Shown: positions 1 through 12,547 of the stretch, one piece after another
Layout of the letters: the number at the start of each line of letters is the position of its first letter
How positions within the stretch are numbered: position 1 is the stretch's first letter
Origin: Cryptomeria japonica
Lineage: Eukaryota; Streptophyta; Pinopsida; Cupressales; Cupressaceae
Assembly (NCBI RefSeq): GCF_030272615.1
Contig: NC_081409.1
Span: 241,758,332-241,822,331 of the forward strand
Reading direction: 5' to 3'
DNA: 64,000 bases
Position numbers and translations under genes: made by a program
Notes under the pieces: model-generated
Seen by the model: the letters and a program-made list of their open reading frames with translations, nothing else
What the model was told of the DNA's origin: nothing
Databases searched by the model: none

Positions 1-957
1 TCTTTTGATGAGCTACTACCTTTCTTTGAATAAAAATTCTTCTTATGTTTTTGGAAGTTCTTCTTTTGGCTATGCTTGTAATTCTTCTTTCCTTTCTTCT
101 TTGCAAATGTGTTGTTTTCATCTTCACTACGGTCACTATCATTTTTAGGACATATGGAAGCATAATGTCTGACTTTGCTACAATTGAAATATTTAAAAGG
201 AAACTTTCCTTTATATTTCCCATTGCCATTTTTGATCTTTCTCATCAAATGGGCTTCTACTTCATTTGATTCACTACTTGAACTCTCGTTTGGTGCATTT
301 TTTTGCTTCTTCCCTTTTTTGATTCTTTAAAAGATACCTCTTTTGTGATAATTTATCTTCAATCCTCATTTCGTAAGCAGTGAGGATCCCACATAGTTCA
401 TCCTTTTATAATTGGTTTAGATCTTTCATTTCTTCAATTGTTGATACTTTGGAATCAAACCTCAATGGTAAGAATCTTGAGAGATTTTGAACAATTACAT
501 CTTCTTCAATATCTTCACCTAGTCCTTTGATTGTATTCACAATCTCATCAACATGAAGTAGATAAGAGGCTATGTTTTCATCTTCTCTCATTTTAAGACT
601 TTCAATTTTTTTTCGGTGAGTTTGTAACTTTGCCTTCTTTACTTTATCATCTCCTTCATATATGTTCAATTTATTCCATATTTCCTTTGCTAATTTGTAG
701 TGCATAACTTTTGTGAATTCAAAATTTGCTAGCCCACATAAGCTTGTATGTTTAGCTTTTACATTGTTTTCACTTTTCTTCTTACTAGCTTGATCTATCG
801 GAGGAGTTGAAGGAGGTGTGCAACGATCCACGACAGATTGCCAAACACCAAAACCAAGAGCATTTAAGTAGGCTTCCATTCTAATTCTCCAAAAGGTGTA
901 GTTTGTTCCATCAAATAGTTGTGTATTGTTTGAGGAGAAAATATTTCCTTCTACTCC
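1..957 (-). pseudogene. Ty1/Copia gag relic (UBN2-type), partial
   Basis: Read on the - strand from about 957 down to 1. The frame contains FDGTNYTFWRIRMEAYL followed by alpha-helical gag sequence, the signature of the gag polyprotein of plant Copia elements (DUF4219/UBN2 families). It continues through a nonsense codon at 406-408 into KDELCGILTAYEMR, which is also typical of the family, and then needs a frame change near 290. In the next frame a CCHC zinc knuckle (about 135-200) reads YFNCSKVRHYASIC, so its first cysteine is replaced by tyrosine. Protease, integrase and polymerase would lie left of the window edge. It is clearly decayed and abuts a LINE relic on the same strand. Family assignment is from recognised motifs; no LTR or primer binding site was seen on its 5' side. 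Confidence 0.75.
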
Positions 958-1099
958 ATTTATTTTGCTAGATTATAGATCTCCCTTCAAGCCGTTAGTC
1001 TATGATCAAAGGAACCCACTCAAGTATGTCTTGTTGAGATAATCTAGTGAGCATTCAATCCTATACTCTATTTCACATGCTTGATTGATATAAGAAAAA

Positions 1100-3420
1100 A
1101 ATAGTTGATTTCTTAAAAGGGGTATTCCACCAATTTTCTAAAAGATCTCAAAAATAATGATGAGACACCAAATGATTTCATATTTAAAAGGATAAGATCC
1201 TTTTCATTTCATGAGTTCACCAATCAAGACGAAGATGATTATGATTTGAACCTATCCTTAGAAGTGTAGAAAGATGAAGGTTGGAAATAATATTCCAATA
1301 ATTAGAAATAAGGACTTTATCAAGCTCAACTTGGATGAGATAGCTACCTAATCTTCTATCATACCAACTAAAGGTGTTTCTAGTTAAAACCACAACAACC
1401 AACCTAGTAGTGGTTGAGAAATCCACTAAGTCAACCATACTTTAAAAAAAAATTGAACCTCCAATCTTTTCAAAAGTAAAATGAAGAGTATTGAAATCTC
1501 TATCAATCATCTTGTTATAATAAGGAAGATTAGTAATAATTTGATAGCTCCTTCCAAAGCTATTTTCTAGCAGCTTTTGAGTTAGGAACATACACATTTG
1601 CAAGCACCCAATTTTCACTGGATAGAGCATGAAAGGAAGAAGTCACAAGATAACTTTTTGACAAATTAACTAGCCTACGAATAATTTGGGAAGGGTTCCA
1701 CATAGTCAAAATCCTTCCTGAAGCACCTTTTACAAGGCTGATACAATCTCAACACTAGGCCAAATCCTACTAGCAATTTTTGGAAAAAGGTGGAATTAGT
1801 CATCTTCACCTCTTGAATCAAAATAATATCAAATTTATTTCAATAATATCTCTTAAGAAGGAATTTCTTATGAGGATTATTAAGTCCTCTTAAATTTCAA
1901 GAAATAACTTGAATTAACAAATAATATTGTCTGTAAGTTGTGTTATTGCAACACTATCATCCTAATAGTTATCTTACTAATATTCTAGCTAGCTCTATTT
2001 TTTCCAACAAAATATTATTGTAGAGTAGAGGATTTATTCGTGGTAGGCTAAAATATACATATCCTTAGAGAAAAATTGGAGTCATTCATTTTAACTTCTT
2101 GACATAGAGTTATACCTTATTTTGAGTAACATCAAATCTAAGCTAAAACTACTTGTTAGGATATCGAACTCCCTAATATTCAAATGTAAGGTACTAATTT
2201 GTGAGGTTTCTTGGAGACAATGAGCTCTAGGGTTACTTTTTTTACCACTTGAAATCTCCTTTCTCACGTCCCTTGATCTAGTTTCCCAGTGTGAAGGTTG
2301 CTACCTCATTATCTAATCCAACTTGATTTATTGTTATCCATCTTTTATTGTTTCTTCTCCTTACCCATTGGAGTCCAGTCATCTATGAAAAAATATGAAA
2401 TATGTGCCATCTGCTAAAAAAGGGAGTTATTATAAAATAAAATTGATAGTTCCTATTCCCTATCATTAAACATGCTTCATTTGTATTGTTATTTCACTAT
2501 TTTTCCAAGGATCAATTCAAAGTGATTACCAATTGTGTCGTCTTCCTTAATTGAGTCAAGGCCATTTACTATCTTCTCATCCTCCTTACTAATTTTCTCA
2601 ACATTTGATCTTTCATCTATTATATTTTATATTCATTGATTTCCCTTTCCTCTCTAAAGTAGTTCCTTTATGAGCATCAAAATTGGTCTCAAAACATGGT
2701 TATCATATTCTCTAGCATAGTTTTTCATTGTTATTTTTTTTGTCGTTTGACCTAATCATCAAGAATCCTCATTAAATCACCTTTAAAGAGATAATAATTT
2801 TCCTTCTTAGGCACATCTTTGTTTTGGGAAATATCTTTGGTCTTTAGGGGTTTTTGGCACTTATTGATCAAGCGATCAAACCTTCTATAATTTTGACAGT
2901 AAGATTTTTGTTTTCATAGAAAATATTTGGGTCTACTTTGTAAGCTTAGATTGTAGGATTATTTGTGAAGGTAAGACTTTGTCCATTTCAATATTAACAT
3001 AAAAATTGGCAAACACCAATTTAGTATTTTCCTTTGTCACTTTATCAATATTAGAAATTATCGAAAGGAGTTGGCTATACTTTCAATAATCTTTTGGTCC
3101 CAATTTCAAGTGGCAAACTAGATATTCTCACCCAAGTAGGGACAACAACACATTGATCGATTGTTGTATCAAACCCAAGTTTCCCCTTGTGAGCGAAAGA
3201 TCATTATGATTACTTTGATCAAAGAACCAATATTCTTTAACTAAAACCCAAATCATATCTTCTTGAGTAGAAAAGAAGAATAAGATAAAACTTTCCACCA
3301 TAACACTCACAAAGCACCCTCTTCAACTTCTGACTTGATTAGCCCATTTACAAACTAGATTTGTGTTGGGTTGATATGGAAAAAAAACTTACCCACTAGG
3401 GTTTTATCCATGGTTGAAAC
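1100..3420 (-). mobile_element. Decayed L1-type LINE (ORF1 and endonuclease), 3'-truncated
   Basis: Read right to left, this matches the layout of the well-preserved LINE at 18.4-29.3 kb. Around 2900-3310 there is DUF4283-like ORF1 sequence, including DKVTKENTKLVFANFYVNIEM. Around 1790-1910 the start of an APE-type endonuclease can be read as N-L-R-G-L-N-N-P-H-K followed by I-I-L-I-Q-E-V, with a stop in place of the tryptophan of SWNLRGLN. At 1480-1630 there is the DFNT region and at 1217-1438 a FSWYDRR..LIQVELD block, ending in SNHNHL in place of the usual SDH. Continuing to about 1110 there is PFKYEIIW, which matches PFRFEKMW in the other LINE. The reverse transcriptase is missing where the Copia relic begins. 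Many stops and frame changes; no function remains. Confidence 0.7.
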
Positions 3421-5059
3421 AACATATCCATTAGTGAATTAGAAAGGTTTACAACAATACCTTCTTCTATTTGCAATATCTTTGGTAAATATACCCATCC
3501 CCCCTTTGAAGGTCCTAACTTTTTGACAAAGTCAACACAATTATTTTGAACTATCTCACCATTGAATCTTTTTGGGTAGATGATAATACTATTGCATGGG
3601 GAGAGAGGAGTCTTGTGACATCCCCCAAACTATCACTCATCTAGAAAATCTCCCCTAAGCTCCATAATTCAAAAACCTAATCCTAACTTCAAAGCAAAAC
3701 AACCAATCCATGTTGACATATAATACTTGTTAATCCCAATAAATAATTAATAATAAGAACTAAATAGCCTAATAGATTGACAACCCAAATTCAAGTAAAA
3801 AGATATCTACATTAACCACTAAGACCACTCTATAAAATATATAGACAAGATTGATTAATGCTTTCAATCTTGTCATTTGAACAAAAAGAAGAAAATTTTA
3901 ATATCCATGATGCTAAACATAACCTATGAGATAGATTGCTTGATCAAACTTACTTTTGCAATTCCATCCTTTTTGTATGCAAGGTGATGATGAGCGCCCC
4001 CAACTTTTCAATGATCCTCTTGTTGAATAAATTATATTAGGAGTCAACTGTCAAGATAGGCACATGCTTGTTCCTGCTATCCTTGAATGCATTACACTTT
4101 TAAATAAAATGTTTTTTCTCTTTCTGTGTTCCTGGATGTGCAAAAAATACACACTCTTTCTTCCCAAATTTATTTTGGCCTTTTCCAATGCTTGGTTTCA
4201 CAACGAAGTTGATGAAAGTTAGTTTTTAGCTGAACAATAAATTTGTCTCTCCATGAAATTTTAGCCCTTTTGACAGCTTTTTGATGATGGTCAAAAGTGG
4301 TATTGAAGTCTTTGACCATAACAAAACTTTTATCTCTTTACTAGTCATGAAACACATATTCAAATATATATCATCTATTTATTGTTTTGTGACACCGAGA
4401 TCTCAAGGTAAGTGCTAACCACACGGAGGACAACAAAAAGAAAAAGAAAAAGAAAAAGAAAAAAGAGAGAAAGAAAGAAAGAGAAGACAAGAGAAAAAAA
4501 AGAAGTTAATTGGAAATATAGGTAGGGGAAGAGTATCAATAGCAGAAATAGTTCCAATAACCGTCACCTTAATACCATGTTGACCCCCCAAAACATAAAA
4601 AATAAATTGTCAGTACATAAATAAAAAATACCAGTAAATATTTATTTTAACACCAATACATGTTCACAAATAAATTAGTAGTCGAAAAAAAAAAAAACTA
4701 CGGGCACATTTCCTATTTTAATACAAAACAACTTGCACAAATAATAAATATTTTTATTTTTTAAAAAACTTAATGTTTACATTTGCCACTTTATGCAAGT
4801 GGCTTAAAAGTACAAATGTACTCCAATTACAATTACATATGCACAACTATTGGTGCATTGCATGACATAAAAACAATCAATTTTAGACTTCTTAGACACT
4901 CAAGTGTACATTCTTCCAAATATCACTTCACAACTTCATGCATTAAATGGATCTGCATTTGGTACCTGCATTTGCAACAACTGGTGTAAGGCTCCCCAAT
5001 ATCCAAGAATTTGCATAAAATCAATTAAAAAAACCAAGTTTCATTCAAAGCATGGAAGA
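3421..5059. other. No gene recognised; AT-rich spacer
   Basis: No coding region is supported. The stretch may hold more 5' sequence of the LINE relic (up to about 3650), but I could not identify domains there. It contains one purine-rich simple repeat, listed separately. Confidence 0.5.
4435..4506. repeat. Purine-rich AAAAAG/GAAA simple repeat
   Basis: A run of A and G only, built mostly from AAAAAG, then GAAA units. The Leu/Phe-rich reading frame on the opposite strand is a by-product of this composition. Confidence 0.85.
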
Positions 5060-5802
5060 AAATTGAACAATTTGAAGCAATGGAGGACTGCATATTTAAT
5101 ATGACATGACCGATTGTTTCCCACAAAAATTCAAATTTGAAAATAGCTAGCTACCACAATTGAATGCATTGCACATTCGAATTATATTATAAGACAAAAT
5201 TTTACGTGTCACTTTCACTACAATCCAATTAATTGCATATTCCTGAGCTCTACAAATGCCCTCTGCACATTCCTTACTCAAGGGCGCACATTCAGGTTGG
5301 TACACACAAAATAACTAAATTCCCTCCGTAATCAACGTTAAATACTATAAATCTTTCAATTGAAATTATACTGTTTTCAATAAACCAACATTTTTTTCAA
5401 TATAGTCACAGTAAATAACATTAACAGTTGTATTGGATGTCCAATGATGGTTTACCTCCTTTGTAGTTGCATTATGCTTTGTCTATTGATGATTACTTTG
5501 TATGCGGTTTACAGTTTCATTTCAATGCTCTCTTACAGTTTAATAATGGTGAAATCCTCACAGAGAATGGCAAAACAATTGAATATCTCTTCGTTTTCTT
5601 CAAAACCCCTTCATTATTTATCATTTCATTTTATGGGTGTGTTGTTAATGGTGTCTCTCTGTTTATAATGTCAAAATCATTACAGAGAATGCAAAAAAAA
5701 TTGATCACTGTTCATAATTATTCAAAACCCCTTCATTATTTATCATTACAATAATGTGTATGCCTGATACTATTACTTACAGTGATTATATACTGGCTAT
5801 AT

Positions 5803-5890
<88 letters not shown>

Positions 5891-6665
5891 CCAAACAACT
5901 TTTATTATAAAGTTAAAAATGTGTGGTCAAAAAATATGTTGAACACCCAGTACAGCCTTCCCACAGACACGTTATGGGTCCATGTTGCACGAACTCCCGC
6001 TATCTTTTTTGCCCTAAAAACTTAGGGAAATGAAGATTTTTTGTGGCATTTTCATTGTTTGCTCTACATTCAATTTGTTAATATACTCACTGTAAATAAT
6101 ATTATCAGGCATACCATATATTACTTCCAATAAACTTCATATGAGAAATACAACAACATCATTCAACTATTTACTCATTTGAGAAATGAATCTACATCTT
6201 AATACTATATCAACAATATCCACTTTTTAATCACATCACAGTTACATCTTCCACTCATGCATCTCGTGCTTCTAGTTTATCTCCTTGTTATATAATGTTT
6301 CAAGTTTTGTACCTATGTGTGTGTGTGTGTATACACACACACACAACACCATTTTTTTTTTGTTGAAACATGTTCAATGATGTAATTGTTCAGTATCTAA
6401 TAGAATATCAACAATATCCAATTTTCAATCACATCACAGTTACATACTAAACTCCTACATGGCTTTTTCGAGTTCTCTGGCTATATGGTTATTGTCTATA
6501 TTATCATGCATACAAAAATAGAGACATAATACCATTTTATTTTGTTCAATGATGAATTACAAAAATAGATTTGTTTTTCATCATTTATCTCAATGGCATT
6601 GAGGGTTTCATTTCAATGATCTATCTCTGTATATATATTTATATAGGCACACACAGTTGCATTTT
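5060..6665 (+). repeat. Left inverted arm of the pogo-type element
   Basis: Pairs in inverted orientation with blocks of 10.9-14.2 kb. It holds about 1.3 copies of the 123-bp unit that is amplified in the right arm (its CCCC markers at 5606 and 5728 are 122 bp apart), an (AC)n tract, and a copy of the GGTGGTCA hairpin near 5916-5946. The arm ends just before the splice-acceptor-like TTGCAG that precedes the transposase start. Confidence 0.65.
5805..5888 (+). repeat. (AC)42 microsatellite
   Basis: 84 bp of uninterrupted AC dinucleotides. The Thr-His reading frames across it are artefacts. Confidence 0.97.
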
Positions 6666-6703
6666 ATCATTGGTACCTTATCGTTGCAGGTTCACTGAAC
6701 ATA

Positions 6704-9022
6704 ATGGTACGAGGTAGAAAGGGAAACAGGTGTGTTAGACATTGAACAGTTAGAGTCACTCGTGGGGTGCACTTCCCTGATGAAGATAGTTTTGTCCAAA
6801 ATGAAGACTCAGTCACTCCTGCTATAGATGACCATTCACCTAACAATGCAAATGATGTTGAAACTACTGTTGTACATGACCATCCTACTGTAGATTGTAA
6901 TCCTATTTCAGAAACACCACAAGTACAGGTGGTCTCAAAGGTTCCCAAACCAAGATGGAGCATATCTGACATGAAAGAAGCAATATCATGCATAGAAGAC
7001 AAGCACATATCTCTTAGAGGAACATCAATCAAGTATGGTATCCCCATTGCCTCTTTGAGGGCATGGCTGATGGGAACCACAACCACGACTGTGAGGAGTC
7101 CACGCACCATTTTATCAGTAGAGGAGGAGGATGAAGTTGTCCAATGATGCAAAGACATGGCTAAAATTGGTCACAGTCTCCAAATCAGTCAACTTCAATC
7201 AATTGTTGCCCAAATTACCGAGAATAGGCCTAATCCATTCAAAAATGGGATGCCAGGGAGGTCATGGTGGGCAGGTTTTAGACGAAGGCACCCTGATCTA
7301 ATGATGAGAACAACATAAGGAGTGGACTCCAATAGGGCTATTATGCTTCGACCTTCTATTATTGCCTCTTTCTATGAAAACTTGGAGGTAATGTACAACC
7401 TCAATCACTATGGTAGCAATCATAATTCGAATTGTGATGAGATTGGTGTGCAAGCTGGGAGGAATTGTGGAATGAGAGTGATAGCCAAATTGGGCCAGAG
7501 GTGTGTACGACACCTAATTTCGAAGAGTAGAGAGTGAATCACTATTTTGGCATGTGCTAGTGCATGTGGTTTCAACATTCCTAGATTTTATTTGTTCAAA
7601 TCTAAGATGCATATCCAAAATTACATTGCAAACTATGCGCCAGGAGCATGCATGGCAGTCCAAGAACATGTATGGATGACAAAGGAGTTGCTCTTAAATT
7701 GGTTGGAATATTTTCCACGTTCAGTCCCCGGTGGAGTTTCACCCTCACGTAGGGCCCTATTGATCTTTGATAGTCATGGCAGCCATGTAGCCTTCAAGAC
7801 AATTGAAGAAGCAAGGCGGATATGTATAGATTTGGTAACCCTTTCGGCTCATACAAGCCACAAACTGCAACCACTTGATGTCTATGCATTCTCACCTTTC
7901 AAGAATTATTTCAAATAGCAAAGGAGTATATGGATGTCAAAGTTCCCACAAATTGAAATTGGAAGGGAAGAGTTGGTAACTCTTGCGAGCAAGGCCTTTG
8001 CCCAAGCATTGACACTGGCTAATATAATCAGTGGCTTCCGTAGGACAGGGATTTGGCCACTTAATCGAAATGCATTACAAAATGATATGAGACCAAGTGA
8101 GGCATTTGAGGTTGCAGTTGATATACAACCAGCTGTTGGAACAGAACATGATGCCACTTCAAGGAATGAAGAACGAGAGTATATGGCAGCGAAAGCTTGC
8201 TTGCGGTTGGTTGATTGTAATGAGGAAGAAATTCAAGATTTTGTAGAGCTCCATAGCGGAACACAAGCAACAGTTGAGGGTACAAGTTTGACACCATAAA
8301 CTATTGAAGCAGGTCTGCCCCCACAAACCAACCAACCAAATGAGGGTTTCAAAAGTACATCAGCAGGCAAGTCTTTGCCAACACAAGCTAACATACTAGA
8401 GTGGACCCAAGAAGCAGCCAACTATGATGATGTAACCCTTTCCATGCCAAGTCTGCCAGAAATTGATCCAACATATGTGATACATTGCTTCACCAATGCA
8501 GTCAACTGGGAGCAACAAGATGGTGCTGATTGTGAAGACAAAGTTTACATAATTGAAGAGGAACCCAAGTTTGTGCCATGCACACAAGAGGATGGGCAGC
8601 AAGTGCCAAGGCAAATCAACAGATTCTTAAGACTTCCAGTGCAGAGAATGAATCAATATTCATGTGGAGGTAGGAAAGGGGTGCTACGTCTTAGTAGCTA
8701 GTCACAGATCTTGACATCTGATGAGTACATTCAAAGGGAAAAAGATAAAGAGGATGAAAGAAAAAGAGCTGAGGAATTGGCAGAATGAAAGAAAGAACAA
8801 ATGAGACAAAGGAAGGCACAACGTGAAGCAAAAGCGATAGAAAAGGAGACTGTGAGGGTGGAAAAACAGGCCAAAAAATTGCAGGATTCCCAAGTCAAGC
8901 TCATTCGAAGACAAGACAAGGCAAAGAAAGATGCAGAAGCAAATCTTGAGAAGGAGATGATGAAAGCTAAAAAGGGAGCCAAGCGTGCAAAGAGGACGAA
9001 AGATGTGGCTACAGTCGCATAA
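6704..9022 (+). pseudogene. pogo-like DDE transposase (CENP-B/Jerky-type DDE_1), nonsense-riddled
   Basis: A single reading frame of 773 codons with no frameshift but eight internal stops (6743, 7145, 7316, 7535, 7916, 8297, 8699, 8786). Order: a helix-turn-helix region near 6960-7080 (WSISDMKEAISC...SLRGTSIKYGIPIASLRAWL), a second DNA-binding segment with FKNGMPGRSWWAGFRRRHP at about 7240-7290, then the DDE_1 nuclease. The triad is visible: CDEIG (Asp at 7436), LLIFDSHGSH (Asp at 7769) and HKLQPLDV (Asp at 7877), giving DD35D. A Lys/Glu/Ala-rich coiled coil follows (8702-9022). Several stops replace conserved residues, for example the Trp of REWITIL and the Gln after RTT. The ATG at 6704 follows an acceptor-like TTGCAG, so an upstream intron is possible. 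The same frame stays open from 9023 to 9301. The protein would have cut and moved this element; it is inactive now. Confidence 0.85.
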
Positions 9023-9568
9023 CCTCTACCCATCCGACACCTAATTCTCATGGAAATGATGAACCTCTTGTCCCCAGCCTTTGCGGCTATTAATACTATA
9101 CAAGTTGAGACTGCACCTGGATCCTCAGACACCATGCAACTTACTTCAAGTGTAAACCAAACATTCCTTGCTCAAATAGCAAGTTGCTTACAAACCCCTC
9201 CCAGCCAAGAAAATAATGTTGTTGGGCCAGACCCTAGTAGGCCACAGTTCATTAGGGTTGGATTTGTGACACCTCCTCCATTTAATACTCATATGGAGAA
9301 TTGATCGAGTCTATGATGAATTATATTTTGTGAGCCCTTCGAAGAGCAGATTTTGAGTTTCGATATAACTGTGATGTGATTATAGAATGACATACTGCCA
9401 TATTTTGTAATATTTTCTGAACTCTGTTGTTTTCAGATATCTTAGATGGATATTCCAATGAATTGATGGTGTTGTTGTAAATCTCATATGTTTGTTTTTT
9501 GTGATGTGATATTTCTAATATATCAGTTGAACTGATCTCATATATTTCTCACTATCAAAAAAGGCCAC

Positions 9569-9675
9569 ATAAGTGTTCAAATTGCTCACTATCAAAAATG
9601 CCATATCAATGACATCTGATTATTCAGATGCCACTAATATGTCCTCTTTTGATAGTGAGCAATTTGAACACTTAT
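9569..9675. repeat. Tight long hairpin, arms about 51 bp with a 4-nt loop
   Basis: Left arm 9569-9619 and right arm 9624-9675 are reverse complements. The outer 29 bp are perfect and the inner part has a few mismatches and one indel. The loop is TTAT. It could be a fold-back MITE remnant or a small-RNA hairpin; the sequence alone does not decide. Confidence 0.85.
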
Positions 9676-9755
9676 AAATATTCAAATTGTAGTCATCATA
9701 TATAAGTTTTAGTGTCTAATATATCTACTAGGTCATTGCATCGAAATGATAAATG

Positions 9756-9923
9756 GAAGTGTCCTATTTGTAAAAAGGCACTAGACAAAGAACTATTTTC
9801 TACTACCTTACAAGATATCTTGTTAGCTGCCAAGTTTTCCTTGTTGGCAGTATCTAACAAAATATCTTTTAAGGCACTATAAAACAATTCTTTGTTTGAT
9901 TTTTTTCTCAAATAGGGCACTTC
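9756..9923. repeat. Second long hairpin, arms about 78 bp with a 10-nt loop
   Basis: 9756-9833 pairs with 9844-9923 at roughly four matches in five, both outer ends reading GAAGTG(T/C)CCTATTTG. It lies 80 bp after the first hairpin, inside the pogo-type element. The open frame running across it on the - strand has no recognisable product. Confidence 0.8.
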
Positions 9924-9935
9924 TTTTTGATCAAT

Positions 9936-10362
9936 ATGAACTAAGTGAGGAATTTAAACAATTTGAAACATAAACAATTCAAAAATTGAAAAATAAACAA
10001 TTCACAAATTGAAACATAAACAAATCATAAATTGCATTGTCTACTAGATGATTACGAAAGTAAAATCCAACAAAGAGAAGATTGAAACATATGAACTAAG
10101 TGAGGAATTTAAACAAATTGAAACACAAACAATTCACAAATTGAAACATAAACAAATCAGAAATTGCATTGTCTACTAGATCATTGTGAAAGTACAAGTC
10201 CAACAAAGAGAAGATTGAAACATATGAACTAAGTGAGAAATTTAAACAAATTGAAACATAAACAATTTAGAAAATTAAACATAAACAATTCACAAATTGA
10301 AACGTAAACAAATCATAAATTGCATTGTCTACTAGATCATTGTCAAAGTAAAGTCATATTGA
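9936..10362. repeat. Three tandem copies of a 133-155 bp unit
   Basis: Units begin with ATGAACTAAGTGAG at 9936, 10091 and 10224. Inside each unit, short AAACATAAACAATTCACAAATTG-like segments repeat again. The length difference comes from extra inner segments in the first unit. No coding sense. Confidence 0.85.
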
Positions 10363-11195
10363 CTTTACCTGAGAGGAATGCTTGTTGTCTTCAACATAGC
10401 GAGTCCTAGATCATTGCCTGCCATAACAATCACAACAAAATGCAAAACAAACTAAAGTGTGTTAAGATACACATTTAATAAGAAATGCATAACTACCTAA
10501 GATATCTACACAAATTAATATAAAATGTAAGCATTAAAGGCATAATCTCCAAAGAATTGAAGTGTGTTAATAAACACATTTACATTGATATGATGATCTT
10601 CCACAAGTATGGTTCTTCCCTCAATGCTCTAGCATGCCTGCAAAAAATAGTAATAATCGAGGGTAGCGTAACATTGTAACAACAAATCATCCATACATTA
10701 TTGAATGCAAAATAACTTTTTGACCGTCATTAACATTTGACAATATGCATACAATCCTTACACATTCATACATACATATTCAAATGCATAAGTACATACA
10801 TATACATATCCACCTACATACATATGCACATGTACATAGAATTGCACATATGCACATATTAATACATATGCATATGCATATGTATAACATACATACATAT
10901 TGCAAACAAATAGTTACATAAGGAATGTGCAAAGGGAATTTGCAGAACTTGGAAACATGCAATGAATTGGATTGTAATGAAAGTGACATGAAAATTTTTG
11001 TCTTATAATATAATTCGAATGTGCAATGCATTCAATTGTGGTAGCTAGCTATTTTCAAATTGGAATTTTTGTGGGAAACAATCGTTCATGTCATATTGAA
11101 TATGCAGTTCTCCATTGCTTCAAATTGTTCAGTTTTCTTCTACACACACACATGTATATGTGTGAGTGTGTGTGTGTATGGACAATAACTATATA

Positions 11196-11200
<5 letters not shown>

Positions 11201-11253
<53 letters not shown>
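11201..11253 (+). repeat. (GT)n microsatellite
   Basis: About 26 GT units in the right arm, next to a GGACAATA(G/A)CCATATAG motif that also flanks the other dinucleotide tracts of this element. Confidence 0.95.
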
Positions 11254-11254
<1 letters not shown>

Positions 11255-12507
11255 ACAATAGCCATATAGGCACATTAAACTGTAAGAGAGCATTGAAATG
11301 AAACTATAAACCACATACAAAGAAATCGTCAATATACAAAACATAATGCAGCTACGAAGGAGCATAAACCATCATTGGACATCCAATATGGCTGTTAATA
11401 TTATTTACAGTGACTATATTGAAAGAAACGCTGGTTTACTGAAAATAGTATAATTTAAATTGAAAGATTTATAACATTTAACATTGATTGTAGAAGGAAT
11501 TTAATTATTCAGTGTGTACCAATTTGAATGACCGCCCTTGAATAAGGAAACTGTTGTTGATTAGAACAAGTTTTGTGGCTATATAGTTATTGTCCATATA
11601 CATATAAAAATATATATAGACAATAACCATATAGTCACAAAATTTGAAACAACCATCATTATAGAACATATTATGCTATTGTGTGTGTTTCTTCATGTAT
11701 ACATATACATGTATATGTACATACATGTACACATGTATATATACACATATACATATATATGTATATGTGTGTATATATATGTATGTGTATACATAGATAT
11801 GGACAATAACCATATAGGCACAAAACTTGAAACTGTATATAACAAGGAGACAAACTAAAAATATGAGATGCAAAAATAAAATATGTAACTGTGATGTGAT
11901 TGAAAAACTGGATATTGTTGATATTCTATTAGATAGTGAACAATTCCATCATTGAACATCTTTCAACAAAATAAAAATGCTACTGTATGTGCTTCTATAA
12001 ATATATATATTTACAGAGACATATCATTGAAATGAAACCCTCAATGCCATTGAGATAAATGATGATAAAACAAATGCAGATATTGTATTAAGATGCAAAT
12101 TCATTTGTCAAATGACTAATGATTGAATGCTGTTGTTGTATTTCTCATATGAAATTTATTGGAAGTAATATAATGTATGCCTGATAATATTATTTACAGT
12201 GAGTATATTAACAAATTGAAGGCTGATCAAACAATGTAAATGCCACAAAAAATCCTCATTTCCCTAAGTTTTTAGGGCAAAAAGGATAGCGGGAGTTCAT
12301 GCCACGTGTATGTGAGAAGGTTGTTATATGTTGACAATAACACACACACACACACACACATATACATATATATGTGTATATATGTAATGATAAATAATGA
12401 AGGGGTTGTGAATAATTATGAACAATAATCAATCTTTTTTGCATTCTCTGTAATGATTTTGGGTTGTTATATGTCGACAATTGAAACATTACACACACAC
12501 ATATATA

Positions 12508-12540
<33 letters not shown>

Positions 12541-12547
<7 letters not shown>

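Noticed and set aside
5754-6025. Open frames of Thr-His repeats
   Set aside because: They are translations of the (AC)42 microsatellite. The same applies to the Cys-Val frames at 11026-11301.
8731-9135. 134-codon Ser/Phe-rich frame on the - strand
   Set aside because: It is the shadow of the transposase coiled-coil frame on the other strand.
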